Below are positions 33,136 to 42,025 of a DNA stretch of 64,000 nucleotides, one piece after another. The notes under the pieces were generated by a model. It was not told the DNA's origin. It made no database searches and was given only the letters and a program-made list of their open reading frames with translations. Made by a program: the position numbers and the translations under genes. The DNA comes from Nodosilinea sp. P-1105 (GTDB taxonomy: Bacteria; Cyanobacteriota; Cyanobacteriia; Phormidesmidales; Phormidesmidaceae), in contig NZ_SMDQ01000015.1 of NCBI RefSeq assembly GCF_012911975.1, positions 1 through 64,000 of the forward strand. Direction: 5' to 3'. The stretch's first letter is position 1. The number at the start of each line of letters is the position of its first letter.

Positions 33136-33738
33136 CTAGTCTTCTGCCATTGCCTCCATCTTTTCAGTAATCTTGGCCTTGATCTCCTCCATGCTGGGCA
33201 TGAATTCCTTTTTCTTCTCAAACCCTAGCTTGATCTTTTCGCCAATTTCCTCCGCTGTGGGGGCCATTTCCGCCCCTGGGGTATCCGGTGCAAAAGCATT
33301 CTTAGCTTCCATACCCGCCTTAATTTTCTCGGTAATTTCCTCAGCTGTTGGCATAAACATTTCCTTCTTCTTCATGAAGACTTCCTTCTTTTGCTCGGGG
33401 GTCAGGGTGGCAAACAGTTCCCCTTTGGGTAGAGACTTCATGGCGGCAGACAGCTCTGACTTTTGTTCTAATGTCAAAGCCATAGACTTAAAGGCCTTCC
33501 GCAGGCTGTAGCCATCTTGAATAGCTGCTTCAAACTTTTCCTGCTGTTCGGGAAATAGAATACTTTCGATTTCAGGCACATACTTTGACGCTAAATCATT
33601 GATATAGGCCTGCTGGTCTTCGGTCAGATCTAAATCATTAAGCCAGGGTAAAAAGAAGGGCTTTGCCTGCACTGGGCTAGCAACCAGCACCAGAGATAAA
33701 ACCGCACACAGAATAACGGCCAAAAACTTGCGTACCAT
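33136..33738 (-). CDS. periplasmic LTxxQ (Spy/CpxP-like) protein with C-terminal repeats
   Basis: A 200-residue exported protein. A signal peptide (FLAVILCAVLSLVLVASPVQA) precedes a Spy/CpxP-like helical part with three LTxxQ-type motifs: LDLTEDQQAYI, LTLEQKSEL and LTPEQKKEV. The C-terminal third holds three imperfect repeats of about 25 residues, beginning PTAEEITEKIKAGME, PTAEEIGEKIKLGFE and PSMEEIKAKITEKME. Spy-like proteins act as ATP-independent chaperones or metal-stress sensors in the periplasm. The repeats are extra to that fold. It lies with the DUF1275 and ABM-like genes on one strand with gaps of about 85 and 150 bp. Confidence 0.75.
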   Translation of the reverse strand: MVRKFLAVILCAVLSLVLVASPVQAKPFFLPWLNDLDLTEDQQAYINDLASKYVPEIESILFPEQQEKFEAAIQDGYSLRKAFKSMALTLEQKSELSAAMKSLPKGELFATLTPEQKKEVFMKKKEMFMPTAEEITEKIKAGMEAKNAFAPDTPGAEMAPTAEEIGEKIKLGFEKKKEFMPSMEEIKAKITEKMEAMAED

Positions 33739-33823
33739 GCTGACGTAATCTCCTTGTCTAATCTAGATTGAACAAATCTATATCGAGCAAACGAGCCAGG
33801 CTGGGAGCCTATCTGATCAAGCC

Positions 33824-34618
33824 CTAATCCTTATCCTTGGCAGCCTTGGCATGTTCAGTGAAGGCCACAATCGCCATAAATGAAATTACAATTGTAGGCA
33901 GGACTAAACTCCACCAAGTTTCAGAAATCAGGACAAAATAGGTGGCGGCCAAACCGCCTAGAGCAAACCCAAACATGACCGGCAATACCCGTCCCATGCG
34001 CTCCATCGATTCAGCGGCGGCAGCTACTGCCTTCATATTATCTTTGGCCGCAAACTTGGAAAGAACCACTTCGACAATATCAATGGTGAGCTGCGTCGTA
34101 TTACCCGTCATAACCGTAGTTGGTATATAGCTCTTGAACACCCCTTTAGCCTCTTTCATCAATGCATTCTGAATCGCCATTGCCACGACCCCAGCAATGC
34201 CAATGGGCAAAATGTATTCTTCCTGGATGCTGAAAATTAGAGCTGGAGATAACGTTACCCCAATAATCAAGAAAACGATTAGGGCGATCGCTTCAGCGGT
34301 CAAAAGTACAGCAAATACAGGCCAGTCTTTTTTGCGGGCATAGCGAGCCAGCAACGAGGTGGCTGCTACGGTAATCATAAAAGCTGGGAACATGAGCAGG
34401 TGGGTGATGGTTGCCTCTTCATCAGCATTGACAAACTCATAGCCAGCTAAGGCAATGTTGCCGGTGACATGGGCGGTAAAAATGCCAAATAAAATGATGA
34501 AGGCCGACGTATCGACAAAGCCCGCTACCCAACCTAGCATAAACCCTGCAGGGCCATCGTTAAGTAAAAAGCCGCCAAGGCTGAATTCTGACTTAGTAAT
34601 GGATGGACTTGCAACCAT
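33824..34618 (-). CDS. DUF1275 (YoaK-family) membrane protein
   Basis: A 264-residue integral membrane protein with about six helices. Family motifs are GWVAGFVDTSAFIILFGIFT, AHVTGNIALAG and the TGNTTQLTIDIVE segment. Function in the family is unsettled, though some members are treated as transporters. The N-terminal 25 residues are cytosolic. It shares strand and spacing with the Spy-like and ABM-like genes, so the three may form an envelope-stress unit. That is inference. Confidence 0.88.
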   Translation of the reverse strand: MVASPSITKSEFSLGGFLLNDGPAGFMLGWVAGFVDTSAFIILFGIFTAHVTGNIALAGYEFVNADEEATITHLLMFPAFMITVAATSLLARYARKKDWPVFAVLLTAEAIALIVFLIIGVTLSPALIFSIQEEYILPIGIAGVVAMAIQNALMKEAKGVFKSYIPTTVMTGNTTQLTIDIVEVVLSKFAAKDNMKAVAAAAESMERMGRVLPVMFGFALGGLAATYFVLISETWWSLVLPTIVISFMAIVAFTEHAKAAKDKD

Positions 34619-34769
34619 AGTGAATTTAAGACGGTGAATTTAAGATGAGACCTGGCAAGCAATCAGACAGGATATAGCGGACGGAATTGCAGGTATAGTC
34701 AAAACGGCACCTATGCACAAACATCATCCTGGGTGATAATCACTGCTTCAGTAACAGACGTGACCTTAT

Positions 34770-35660
34770 CTAGTCTTTATCGTACGTTTCTGGCTTTGAC
34801 GAAATCACCTTCACGACTTGATAAAGGTTGTCATCAGTTGTCATCAGCACGGGCTCCTTTTCTGGCTCAGTTGATTCTGGCTTAACTGAGTCCTGCTCAA
34901 CCGATTCAGTTGTCAGGGTGATTCTGGGGATTTGGTCGAGATCAGAAAACTCTGTGGTGTTACCCCAGTTGGCTAAGAGCGCCACATAGGGAGATTCGAC
35001 TCCCTTCAGAAGTACCGTTGTACGCGGGGCTGGATACATGGCTGGCACGGCGGCCAGGGAGGTTTGGGCCATGGCTAAGAGATCATCCTGATGCTCCACC
35101 GTATCCGTGGTAAAACCACTGAACTGAACCAATGATGCACCGCCTGCGATCGCGGCTAATAGACCAGGTGGAGACACCACCTGGTCAATCACGAAAGAGG
35201 CTGTCAAAAAAGGCTCGACTGCGGTAGCCTTGGTTTCTGATTGGCCTTTATCTTTGGCTTTCTTATACTTTTCGTAATATTTTGTATAGTCTTCAGCCTG
35301 ACTGGCGTCGCTAGTTAGAGATGCTTTAAAGGCATCATAGCTGGCCTGGTCTTGCCACTGGGTCAGCTCGATAATGCGGGCACCATCCTGGCTGGCGAGC
35401 ATAGAAAAGCTGTGGAATCCTGGGATCTTTTTGTAGAAGGACTTACTTGTCTTGAAGAAGGTTTTAATGGTGTCAGCCTGGGTTTCAGCGGTGGTTGCAT
35501 AGACCGACACCATATTCACCTCTCCACTCGCTGAATCAAACATCAGCAATTCGGGCGTTTTATTGGCTAGGACTGCTTCTATGACCACCCCCCAGCCCAT
35601 GACCATAACGCTGAAGAATAGTCCAATAGCAAGCAGATTACGTTGCAGTGATCGAATCAT
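34770..35660 (-). CDS. secreted or membrane-anchored ABM-like protein
   Basis: A 296-residue protein beginning with an N-terminal hydrophobic segment (LLAIGLFFSVMVMGWGVVIE), either a signal peptide or an anchor. Residues about 45-110 resemble an antibiotic-biosynthesis-monooxygenase (ABM) ferredoxin-like fold: VYATTAETQADTIKTFFKTS, FHSFSMLASQDGARIIELTQ, then WQDQASYDAF. A second, weaker copy may follow at about 150-235. The tail is acidic and Ser/Thr-rich. Heme-degrading and quinone-oxidising enzymes share this fold, but I see no residue pattern that fixes a reaction. Confidence 0.65.
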   Translation of the reverse strand: MIRSLQRNLLAIGLFFSVMVMGWGVVIEAVLANKTPELLMFDSASGEVNMVSVYATTAETQADTIKTFFKTSKSFYKKIPGFHSFSMLASQDGARIIELTQWQDQASYDAFKASLTSDASQAEDYTKYYEKYKKAKDKGQSETKATAVEPFLTASFVIDQVVSPPGLLAAIAGGASLVQFSGFTTDTVEHQDDLLAMAQTSLAAVPAMYPAPRTTVLLKGVESPYVALLANWGNTTEFSDLDQIPRITLTTESVEQDSVKPESTEPEKEPVLMTTDDNLYQVVKVISSKPETYDKD

Positions 35661-36252
35661 AGACGTGCCGATCTTATCTCCCTAAAAGCAACTCAGCACC
35701 GCCTAACCCAGTGGCGCTCTGTTGTGGACTATGGCTGAACTGGATCGAATCGTAACGCCACAGGTAAACGACTAAATGTAGCCGGATATACGGTCTGGCA
35801 AAATCATGGTTCACAAACCCAAGAAAAGGTATTCTCTGATACTGTTTATCTGGCGCGATCGCCTCTTTGTGACTCTGTTGATGACCCGATGATGACCCGA
35901 TTACAGCTATCTTGTTGACCTGCAAAGCGCCTCAAGGCTAAGTCCCATAGGGCTTCTTCCTGTCTTGTGTTTAGGGTTACAGAACTTGCTCGCCATTACC
36001 TCTATAAAGGTAAACACCTTAAATGTATACAGTACACCGTACGCAAAGAATATAGCCGCAGTTGTTAAACGTTGCTGAAACCTCCCCTGGGAAGGATGCC
36101 GAGACTTGGATTTTTCCTTTTCCGTCGATGTTCCTAACACTCACAGCAAGGGATTTTGTAGCGTCGGCAACAATAAAACTTCTGGGGGCTTGTAACTCTT
36201 TGATAGGTCACGCAAGTTCCGTTTAACTAGCCACGTCTTGTTTGGAGGGTAC
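35661..36252. other. intergenic region between the ABM-like gene and the NCS2 permease gene
   Basis: 592 bp between divergent genes, AT-richer than its surroundings near 36000. It must contain both promoters. Short open frames on the minus strand (for example 35907-36140) show no family resemblance, signal or ribosome site, so I treat them as chance. No riboswitch or tRNA was recognised. The ribosome site GGAGGG before the permease ATG is at 36244-36249. Confidence 0.5.
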
Positions 36253-37689
36253 ATGGCACAGGCAGACCGGGAAAACATAGTTGAAGAAACTAAAGAGGCT
36301 GAAACAGTTCGAATCGATTCTGAGTTACTTTACGGTTTACATGACCGTCCTTCCTTTGGAGAGTCAACGATTGTAGCCATTCAGCACGTTATGGCTTCTT
36401 TCGTCGGTATCATCACGCCGCCACTGCTGATCAGTAATGCGCTTGGTGTGGATGCATTAAACACCAGCATTATTATCAGCATGTCTTTGTTTATGAGTGG
36501 TGTTTGTACCTTCATTCAGTGCCGCCGGTTTGGCCCTGTGGGGTCTGGACTGCTGAGCTTGCAGGGAACTAGTTTTGCCTTTCTAGGGCCAATCATTGGT
36601 GTTGGTGTCGCTACCATTGATGCAGGGAGTACCCCTGAACAAGCCTTGGCCCTAATTTTCGGCTGTTGCTTTTTTGGCTCATCAGTTGAAATTCTGCTCA
36701 GTCAGTTTTTGCATTTGGGGCAACGCATTATCACTCCAGTTGTCTCTGGTACCGTGGTGATGATCATCGGGCTCAGCCTGATTCGGACAGGGATTACTAG
36801 CTTGGCCGGAGGGGCGGCAGCGCAGGCTGGGGGCACCTATGGCAGTGTGCAAAACCTGCTGCTGGGAGGGATGGTGTTAGCGATTGTGGTGGCTTTGACC
36901 CTATCCCCTAACCGCTATTTACGGATGGGGGCGATCGCCATTGGTTTGATCATTGGTTACCTGGTTGCACTGGCTTTAGGTATCGTTAATTTTGGTGCCC
37001 TGAATGAGCTTCCCCTGTTTCGTTTACCTATTCCCATGCGCTTTGGGTTTGACGTCACCTTTGCGGCCCTGGCTCCCTTCTTAATTCTTTACCTGATTAC
37101 GGCGATTGAAACGATTGGGGACTTAACGGCTACCTCGGCTGTATCTGGGGAGCCGGTGAAAGGGAATATCTATTTCCGCCGCATCAAGGGGGGTGTCTTA
37201 GGGGATGGGATTAACTCTGCCCTGGCAGCCGTATTCAACACCTTTCCCAATACCACCTTTAGCCAAAACAACGGTGTCATTCAAATGACCGGCGTCGGCA
37301 GTCGCTATGTGGGTTTCTTTGTTGCCGGTATCTTTGCCCTGTTGGGGCTTTTCCCGCTGTTGGGCGGTGTTTTGCAGGCCATTCCTCAGCCTGTGCTGGG
37401 AGGGGCCACCATCGTGATGTTTGGCTCTATCGCCGTGGCTGGCTTAAACATTGTGGCGTCTACGGGGTTAGATCGCCGCTCAGCGGTGATTGTAGCGGTT
37501 TCCCTAGCATTGGGGCTTGGGGTCGTCTATTCTCCGGAAATTTTGGCCGACAAACCCCCTCTGATTAGGAATGTATTTTCCTCAGGGATTTCGACCGGTG
37601 GTTTAACGGCTATTTTGCTCAACATTATTCTGCCGGGGCGTCCCCCTGCACCCCGCCGCACCCCTGACCCAGCGGCGGCCGAAGCCTAA
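36253..37689 (+). CDS. NCS2 family nucleobase:cation symporter
   Basis: A 478-residue permease with about 14 helices, of the xanthine/uric acid/uracil transporter family (UraA/XanQ/PbuX). The family signature reads FSQNNGVIQMTGVGSRYVG. The substrate-site segments AIETIGDLTATSAVSGEP and VMASFVGIITPPLLISNAL are also present. The purine-type spacing favours xanthine or urate over uracil, but substrate cannot be fixed by eye. The ATG at 36253 follows GGAGGG. A TTG at 36238 is less likely. No purine-metabolism gene is adjacent. Confidence 0.9.
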   Translation: MAQADRENIVEETKEAETVRIDSELLYGLHDRPSFGESTIVAIQHVMASFVGIITPPLLISNALGVDALNTSIIISMSLFMSGVCTFIQCRRFGPVGSGLLSLQGTSFAFLGPIIGVGVATIDAGSTPEQALALIFGCCFFGSSVEILLSQFLHLGQRIITPVVSGTVVMIIGLSLIRTGITSLAGGAAAQAGGTYGSVQNLLLGGMVLAIVVALTLSPNRYLRMGAIAIGLIIGYLVALALGIVNFGALNELPLFRLPIPMRFGFDVTFAALAPFLILYLITAIETIGDLTATSAVSGEPVKGNIYFRRIKGGVLGDGINSALAAVFNTFPNTTFSQNNGVIQMTGVGSRYVGFFVAGIFALLGLFPLLGGVLQAIPQPVLGGATIVMFGSIAVAGLNIVASTGLDRRSAVIVAVSLALGLGVVYSPEILADKPPLIRNVFSSGISTGGLTAILLNIILPGRPPAPRRTPDPAAAEA

Positions 37690-37697
37690 TATCCGCA

Positions 37698-37860
37698 AGC
37701 CTGGAGGGAACCCCAGCCAGGCTATTTCGATGTTTTGGCCAAGGGTTTTGATCGTCCAAAGGTCTTGGCTAAATCCGGCGATTTGAAAAAACGACATATT
37801 TTCTGGGCTGTTCTTTCAGCTACATATCGCCATCAAGTTCCTTGATACCGTCAAGGAGTT
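37698..37860 (+). terminator. stem-loops after the NCS2 gene
   Basis: Two candidate hairpins follow the stop. AGCCTGG/CCAGGCT lies at 37698-37723 with a poor T-run. CCTTGA/TCAAGG lies at 37840-37856 followed by AGTTTTAT. Either could end the permease transcript. Both are short, so confidence is low. Confidence 0.35.
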
Positions 37861-37862
37861 TT

Positions 37863-37929
37863 ATACCAAGTCCAGCTCGAGATCTGGAGTTTTCCCACCA
37901 GCAGAACTCTAGATCTGGACTTGGGTTTG
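37863..37929. repeat. dispersed palindrome family A, copy 3
   Basis: A 67-bp imperfect palindrome, starting ATACCAAGTCCAGCTCGAGA and ending ATCTGGACTTGGGTTTG. Arms CCAAGTCCAG and CTGGACTTGG pair at the outside, and GATCTGGAGTT pairs with AACTCTAGATC inside. It is nearly identical to the reverse complement of the copy at 58931-58992. It lies in the promoter region of the porin gene, 36 bp before its ATG. Confidence 0.8.
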
Positions 37930-37965
37930 ATTTAATTTCAGACATTTATGGTGTGAGGAGTACGA

Positions 37966-39954
37966 ATGCTTAACCATGTTGTTCCTAGCGCAGTTATGCG
38001 CTGGTTTACGGCTGCAAATTGTCGCCGTAGCCTGTGGTCGGTGGCCTTGCTATTGTTGCCTAGCTTATCTGCGGTGGCCGCTGAGCCCCCGACGGCTGAG
38101 TCCGTGTCTTCTGGGGCCGTGTCTTCTGGGGCAGGGTTGGCTGCGATCGCCCCTAGTTCTGCCACCACTGCTTCAGTCGCAACTTTAACTCCAGACGGAT
38201 TAGCCGGGGCTGAGGTTCCCACCACCGTCCCAGTAACAGCTCTGGGGGAAGATAGCTCTCGCCTTGGCTTTGCCGATGGGGGCGTGGAATTGGCGGAAAG
38301 TAGCCTTGCTGAGCCCGCTAACACTTTCCAGGTGAGCTATCTGGCGGCTAGTCTAGACACTAGTGAACGGCTCCTGCCAATGGCGACGGATTTAGCCCAG
38401 GTGACCCGGGTAACTGACTTCTCAGACGTGCTGCCCAGCGACTGGGCGTTTCAAGCCCTGAGCGGCCTGGTGGAAAACTATGGCTGTATTCAGGGGTATC
38501 CCGATCGCACCTTCCGGGGGCAGCGCAGCATCACCCGCTTTGAATTTGCCGCTGGCCTCAATGCCTGTCTAGACGTACTAGCCACCCTGATTGGCGGTGT
38601 GGCTGGGGAAGATTTAGAGGTAATTCGGCGCTTACAAGACGAGTTTGCTGTGGAGTTGGCGTCTCTCGATGGTCGGGTTGACCTGCTGGAAGCGGAGGTG
38701 GCGGAACTGCGATCGCAGCAATTTGCCACCCAAACCAAACTGCGGGGATCGGCTTACTTTAACCTGGGCACCGGCTTTACCAATGGGGCCATTTTGGCCG
38801 AGGGGAACAGCGTCTTTGCGGCCGCCCGAGACGGTGCGGGGCAGCCCGTTGTGCGCACCATCGATCGCGATCCCGGCACCCCGTTTGGTGGGCTCACCTG
38901 GATCAACATGGACACCTCCTTCACCGGAGCTGACCGACTGAAACTACAATTCACCGCTGGCTCTGGGACTGGGGTCGGTAACTTGTATGGCTCTGCCGGG
39001 CTATTCAACACTTTCGGGGTGCCCTTCACCTTCCAAAGCGGTGGTGGTGGTAACTACAGCTTGTTTATTCGGGAGCTCAGCTACCAGTTTCCCCTGGGGG
39101 ATAGTCTCACGGTGGACATTGGACCTCGGATTAACTGGTACGGCTACTTCGATCAAAACCGCTACACCTTCTTTGGCACCGGGGCCAACAGCTTTAACTC
39201 CAGCGGTAGCACCCTAGTCAATAGCCTGGACCGGGGGGCTGGTGTCATCGCCGTGTGGGACATTGCCAACTGGCTCGACCTGCGAGTGGGCTACCTGGCG
39301 GAAAATAACGAGTTTCTACCCGGAACTCGGGCTGCGTCAGATCCGACCCGTGGCCTGTTTGGCGGCACCAACACCCTAACCGGTCAAATTGGCTTGCGCC
39401 CCTTCAACAACCTCAACCTGCGATTCCTTTACACCCGCTCCAACATTGAGCCAGCTCCGGGCACTGGCTTTATTGGCGGTAGCTTCCAACCCATTTACGG
39501 GTTTGCGGATGATGGATTTGGTGGTCCGTTAACCAATGCCCCAGCGGATACTTTTGTGGTCAATTTTGACTGGACCCCGGCCAGCTGGCTGGGGTTGTTT
39601 GGTCGCTATAGTTATGGTTCCACTCAGTTAACGTCTGCCACAACCGGTGCCAGAGTAGGAGACGTCAACGCCCAGGCATTCCAGTTTGGCCTTGCCTTCC
39701 CCGACTTGTTTAAAGAAGGTGCTCTGGCCACCCTGTCCTATGTCATCCCCTTTGACGTAACCGGTGGCCGCGAGTTTCTGATCTCCGGGGGTGGGGATGG
39801 CGGTACCCAGCAAGAGCTGGAGCTATCGTACCGATACCCTCTGACCCGGAATATTGCCCTGATGCCGTCTGCCTATTGGATTATGAACGCCAATAACTTC
39901 GACAGCAATCCGGACATCTTTATCTTTAACCTCCAAACTCAGTTCTCCTTCTAG
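37966..39954 (+). CDS. SLH-domain OprB-like porin (iron-uptake porin type)
   Basis: A 662-residue outer-membrane porin. A long signal region (SLWSVALLLLPSLSAVAAE) is followed by an Ala/Ser/Thr-rich segment of about 100 residues. The SLH domain at about 151-200 (DFSDVLPSDWAFQALSGLVE, GYPDRTFRGQRSITRFEFAA) anchors to peptidoglycan. A coiled coil at about 210-250 precedes the beta-barrel (about 255-662), which ends in the aromatic residue typical of barrels (TQFSF). Cyanobacterial members pass inorganic ions, including iron. GAGGAG precedes the ATG. Two tandem SSGAVSSGA repeats lie in the linker. Confidence 0.9.
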   Translation: MLNHVVPSAVMRWFTAANCRRSLWSVALLLLPSLSAVAAEPPTAESVSSGAVSSGAGLAAIAPSSATTASVATLTPDGLAGAEVPTTVPVTALGEDSSRLGFADGGVELAESSLAEPANTFQVSYLAASLDTSERLLPMATDLAQVTRVTDFSDVLPSDWAFQALSGLVENYGCIQGYPDRTFRGQRSITRFEFAAGLNACLDVLATLIGGVAGEDLEVIRRLQDEFAVELASLDGRVDLLEAEVAELRSQQFATQTKLRGSAYFNLGTGFTNGAILAEGNSVFAAARDGAGQPVVRTIDRDPGTPFGGLTWINMDTSFTGADRLKLQFTAGSGTGVGNLYGSAGLFNTFGVPFTFQSGGGGNYSLFIRELSYQFPLGDSLTVDIGPRINWYGYFDQNRYTFFGTGANSFNSSGSTLVNSLDRGAGVIAVWDIANWLDLRVGYLAENNEFLPGTRAASDPTRGLFGGTNTLTGQIGLRPFNNLNLRFLYTRSNIEPAPGTGFIGGSFQPIYGFADDGFGGPLTNAPADTFVVNFDWTPASWLGLFGRYSYGSTQLTSATTGARVGDVNAQAFQFGLAFPDLFKEGALATLSYVIPFDVTGGREFLISGGGDGGTQQELELSYRYPLTRNIALMPSAYWIMNANNFDSNPDIFIFNLQTQFSF

Positions 39955-39977
39955 ACCTGTCTCAGTTGTCTGTCCTC

Positions 39978-40026
39978 AGACGCCTTTACCCGGTTGGTAC
40001 CAACCAGGGCAAAGGCGTCTTTTTTT
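39978..40026 (+). terminator. rho-independent terminator of the porin gene
   Basis: AGACGCCTTT and AAAGGCGTCT pair around an inner GGTTGGTACCAACC stem and are followed by a run of seven Ts. It begins 23 bp after the porin stop codon. Confidence 0.92.
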
Positions 40027-40048
40027 GGCCCTGCCGCAATCCTGCCAA

Positions 40049-40248
40049 AACGCCGGTACAGCTCCCAGCGCTTGACTAACGGCGGTGCCCTTCGATAGAA
40101 CAGGAAGAAACCCGGTGAGGGCGTTTCTTGGGGCTTGTGGGCAGAGCCCACCCTACGATCGGAGCCGTGTTTCTTAGGAGGGTTCTGTCCTGGAATATCG
40201 AGAAGTTCACAATCTATGAATCCAAGAACCCTGGGATCTTGGGCTAAC
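40049..40248. repeat. dispersed repeat family B, copy 1 (split)
   Basis: AAACGCCGGTACAGCTCCCAG at about 40049 and GAATCCAAGAACCCTGGGATCTTGGG near 40220-40246 match the two ends of the compact copy at 54421-54512. Here the ends are about 160 bp apart, as if the interior had expanded or another element had entered. The interval carries no gene; the minus-strand frame across it (39951-40265) is repeat sequence. Confidence 0.5.
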
Positions 40249-40261
40249 CCCCTCATCCTGG

Positions 40262-41701
40262 TCAATCCTCCCGAATTTTTGGAGTTTTGCGGGCAATCAC
40301 CACCATCTGGTCTTTGTGGGCTAACCGGTAGCTGGCTGGGGGGTTAACGAGGGTGTGACGCTTGGGATGGCCAATTTCTAAGGCAATAATCAGGGCATCT
40401 TGGCGCTGCTTCAGTCGATCCACCGCTTGCCAAAAGGGCAAATCGACCCAGGAGGCGGGCACCGGTAGTTTATAGATTTGGTTGCCCACCTGCACGGTCA
40501 ATAGTTCTGCCAGTACGTCAACAGACCCTTGGGTGCGGGCGGAAGATGCGATCATGTGACTGGCAATTTCATCAGAGACAATCACATCATCTACCCCAGC
40601 GACTTTAAGTTGGACGTCGTTTTGGCGATCGAGTAACTGGGCACAGGTGTAGACTGCTGGGTTTAGCTTTTCAATGGTGAGGGCGGCCAGTACCGTGCGG
40701 GCGTCAATGTCTTGATCGCTGCGGGGGCGGGAAGAATCAGCCAGTAAAATAGCCCGAGAGGCATGGATGATGCGAATGGTTTCCAGCACATCAATGCGGG
40801 TATAGTCGCCGGTATAGCAATACAGCTGCGACAAGTTTAAGTGTTGTAACGCCTTTTCTGGGGTTTCGGTAAATTCGGCAACAATCACAATCACATTATC
40901 TTCGATCTCCGGGTCCATCAACAGCTCTTCTACCACATGGACCCCATTGCGGTTCCAGCCACAGATGACGGTATGGCCGGTCAATTCATCAAGCTCAATC
41001 ATGTGAAATCCTACTGCAGAACGTAGCCGCTGGACCATGGTGGCCGACACCAAACCCGTAACCACCGCAAATAAGGTCAACCCCCCCAACATCAACATCA
41101 ACGTCAGCGCTTTGCCGACAGCCGTTTCAGGTTCCCCACCAATGGGTTCAGCTCCTACTAACATAAACAGGCTCCACCAGATGGTTTTGCCTAAAGAATC
41201 AAGGTCTGGGTTTTGGCTACTTTCAATTAAATAAAGCCCCAGGGCACCAGACAAGACAATCACCCCCAAGGTGGCCAACAATCCCACTTGAGCTCCTAGC
41301 CCAATCGCCAAAGATGAGGAAAATCGGGCTAAGTTATGGTTCACCAAAATGCTGGCCCGCAGCAGCCGCAGCAGCCGCAGCAGCCGCAGTACGGGAAACC
41401 GGTAGGGAAAAGGAAACACCGCTAAAAGGTCAAACCAGTAGTGGCGGAAAAACCGAGCCTTGTTGCGGGCGGCCCAGTAGCGAGTCCCCAGTTCTAGCCA
41501 AAAAATAGCGGTGAGCCCGGTTTGCAGGTGTCGTAGCCGCATGTAGCCTAGACTATCTGGGGTAGACCCCACCTCCACAAACACCAAAATTACCGATAGC
41601 AAAATTAGGATAATTAATACCAGCTCTGTACCAGGGGCATGGAGAAACCGATTGACCCGGGCTTTAAGCGACAACGGCGAAGGCTGTAGCAAATTGCTCA
41701 T
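40262..41701 (-). CDS. six-helix ion channel with RCK/TrkA-N domains, non-canonical filter
   Basis: A 479-residue channel protein. Residues 25-120 form helices S1-S4, the last with Arg at every third position (VLRLLRLLRLLRAS). Residues 135-225 hold the pore: the P-loop is TIWWSLFMLVGAEPIGGEPE, where VGAEP stands in place of the K+ filter TVGYG. The cytosolic half (about 240-479) is an RCK region starting TGHTVICGWNRNGVHVVEEL, with a C-terminal TrkA-C-like lobe. The S4 stretch is encoded by a 9-bp tandem repeat. Ion selectivity is uncertain and it may not be a K+ channel. Its start overlaps the stop of the CPXCG gene by 4 nt. Confidence 0.85.
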   Translation of the reverse strand: MSNLLQPSPLSLKARVNRFLHAPGTELVLIILILLSVILVFVEVGSTPDSLGYMRLRHLQTGLTAIFWLELGTRYWAARNKARFFRHYWFDLLAVFPFPYRFPVLRLLRLLRLLRASILVNHNLARFSSSLAIGLGAQVGLLATLGVIVLSGALGLYLIESSQNPDLDSLGKTIWWSLFMLVGAEPIGGEPETAVGKALTLMLMLGGLTLFAVVTGLVSATMVQRLRSAVGFHMIELDELTGHTVICGWNRNGVHVVEELLMDPEIEDNVIVIVAEFTETPEKALQHLNLSQLYCYTGDYTRIDVLETIRIIHASRAILLADSSRPRSDQDIDARTVLAALTIEKLNPAVYTCAQLLDRQNDVQLKVAGVDDVIVSDEIASHMIASSARTQGSVDVLAELLTVQVGNQIYKLPVPASWVDLPFWQAVDRLKQRQDALIIALEIGHPKRHTLVNPPASYRLAHKDQMVVIARKTPKIRED

Positions 41702-41886
41702 TCTAGATAGTCGGTATTGATCTGGATGTCCAGGCTGACATCATCAACGGTGATATAGAGCTGGTTGGGGCGGCAGCACACCTGGCAGTCTTCGATATAG
41801 GTTTGGCTCAGCCCAGCCGATAGATCCACAAAGGTGGTATTCACCTCTCCACAAAAGGCGCAGGTGTAGTCAGCCGTAGATTCCAT
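41698..41886 (-). CDS. CPXCG-motif cysteine-rich protein
   Basis: A 62-residue zinc-ribbon-like protein. The cysteine pairs are YTCAFCGEVN and EDCQVCCRPNQL, giving a likely Zn site (CxxC...CxxC). The family is widespread but has no known function. Its first motif reads CAFC here rather than CPYC. The stop overlaps the channel gene start (ATGA), so the two are translated together and may work together. Confidence 0.85.
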   Translation of the reverse strand: MESTADYTCAFCGEVNTTFVDLSAGLSQTYIEDCQVCCRPNQLYITVDDVSLDIQINTDYLE

Positions 41887-42025
41887 AGGGGTGCAAAATA
41901 AAGTGCAGGAGTTACCATAGGAGGTTGGGGAACGCCAAAGGTTCCCATAGCGTCATGTCTCCCATAGCGTCATGCAATTAGCCCTGGCCGTGGGGGCCAG
42001 ATTGTTGACTATTTACGAGGCCATG

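Noticed and set aside
35907-36140. Small minus-strand frame in the ABM-NCS2 gap
   Set aside because: No ribosome site, signal peptide or similarity; composition like the surrounding non-coding DNA.
39951-40265. Minus-strand frame of 104 codons after the porin gene
   Set aside because: It crosses the porin terminator and repeat family B and has no recognisable features.
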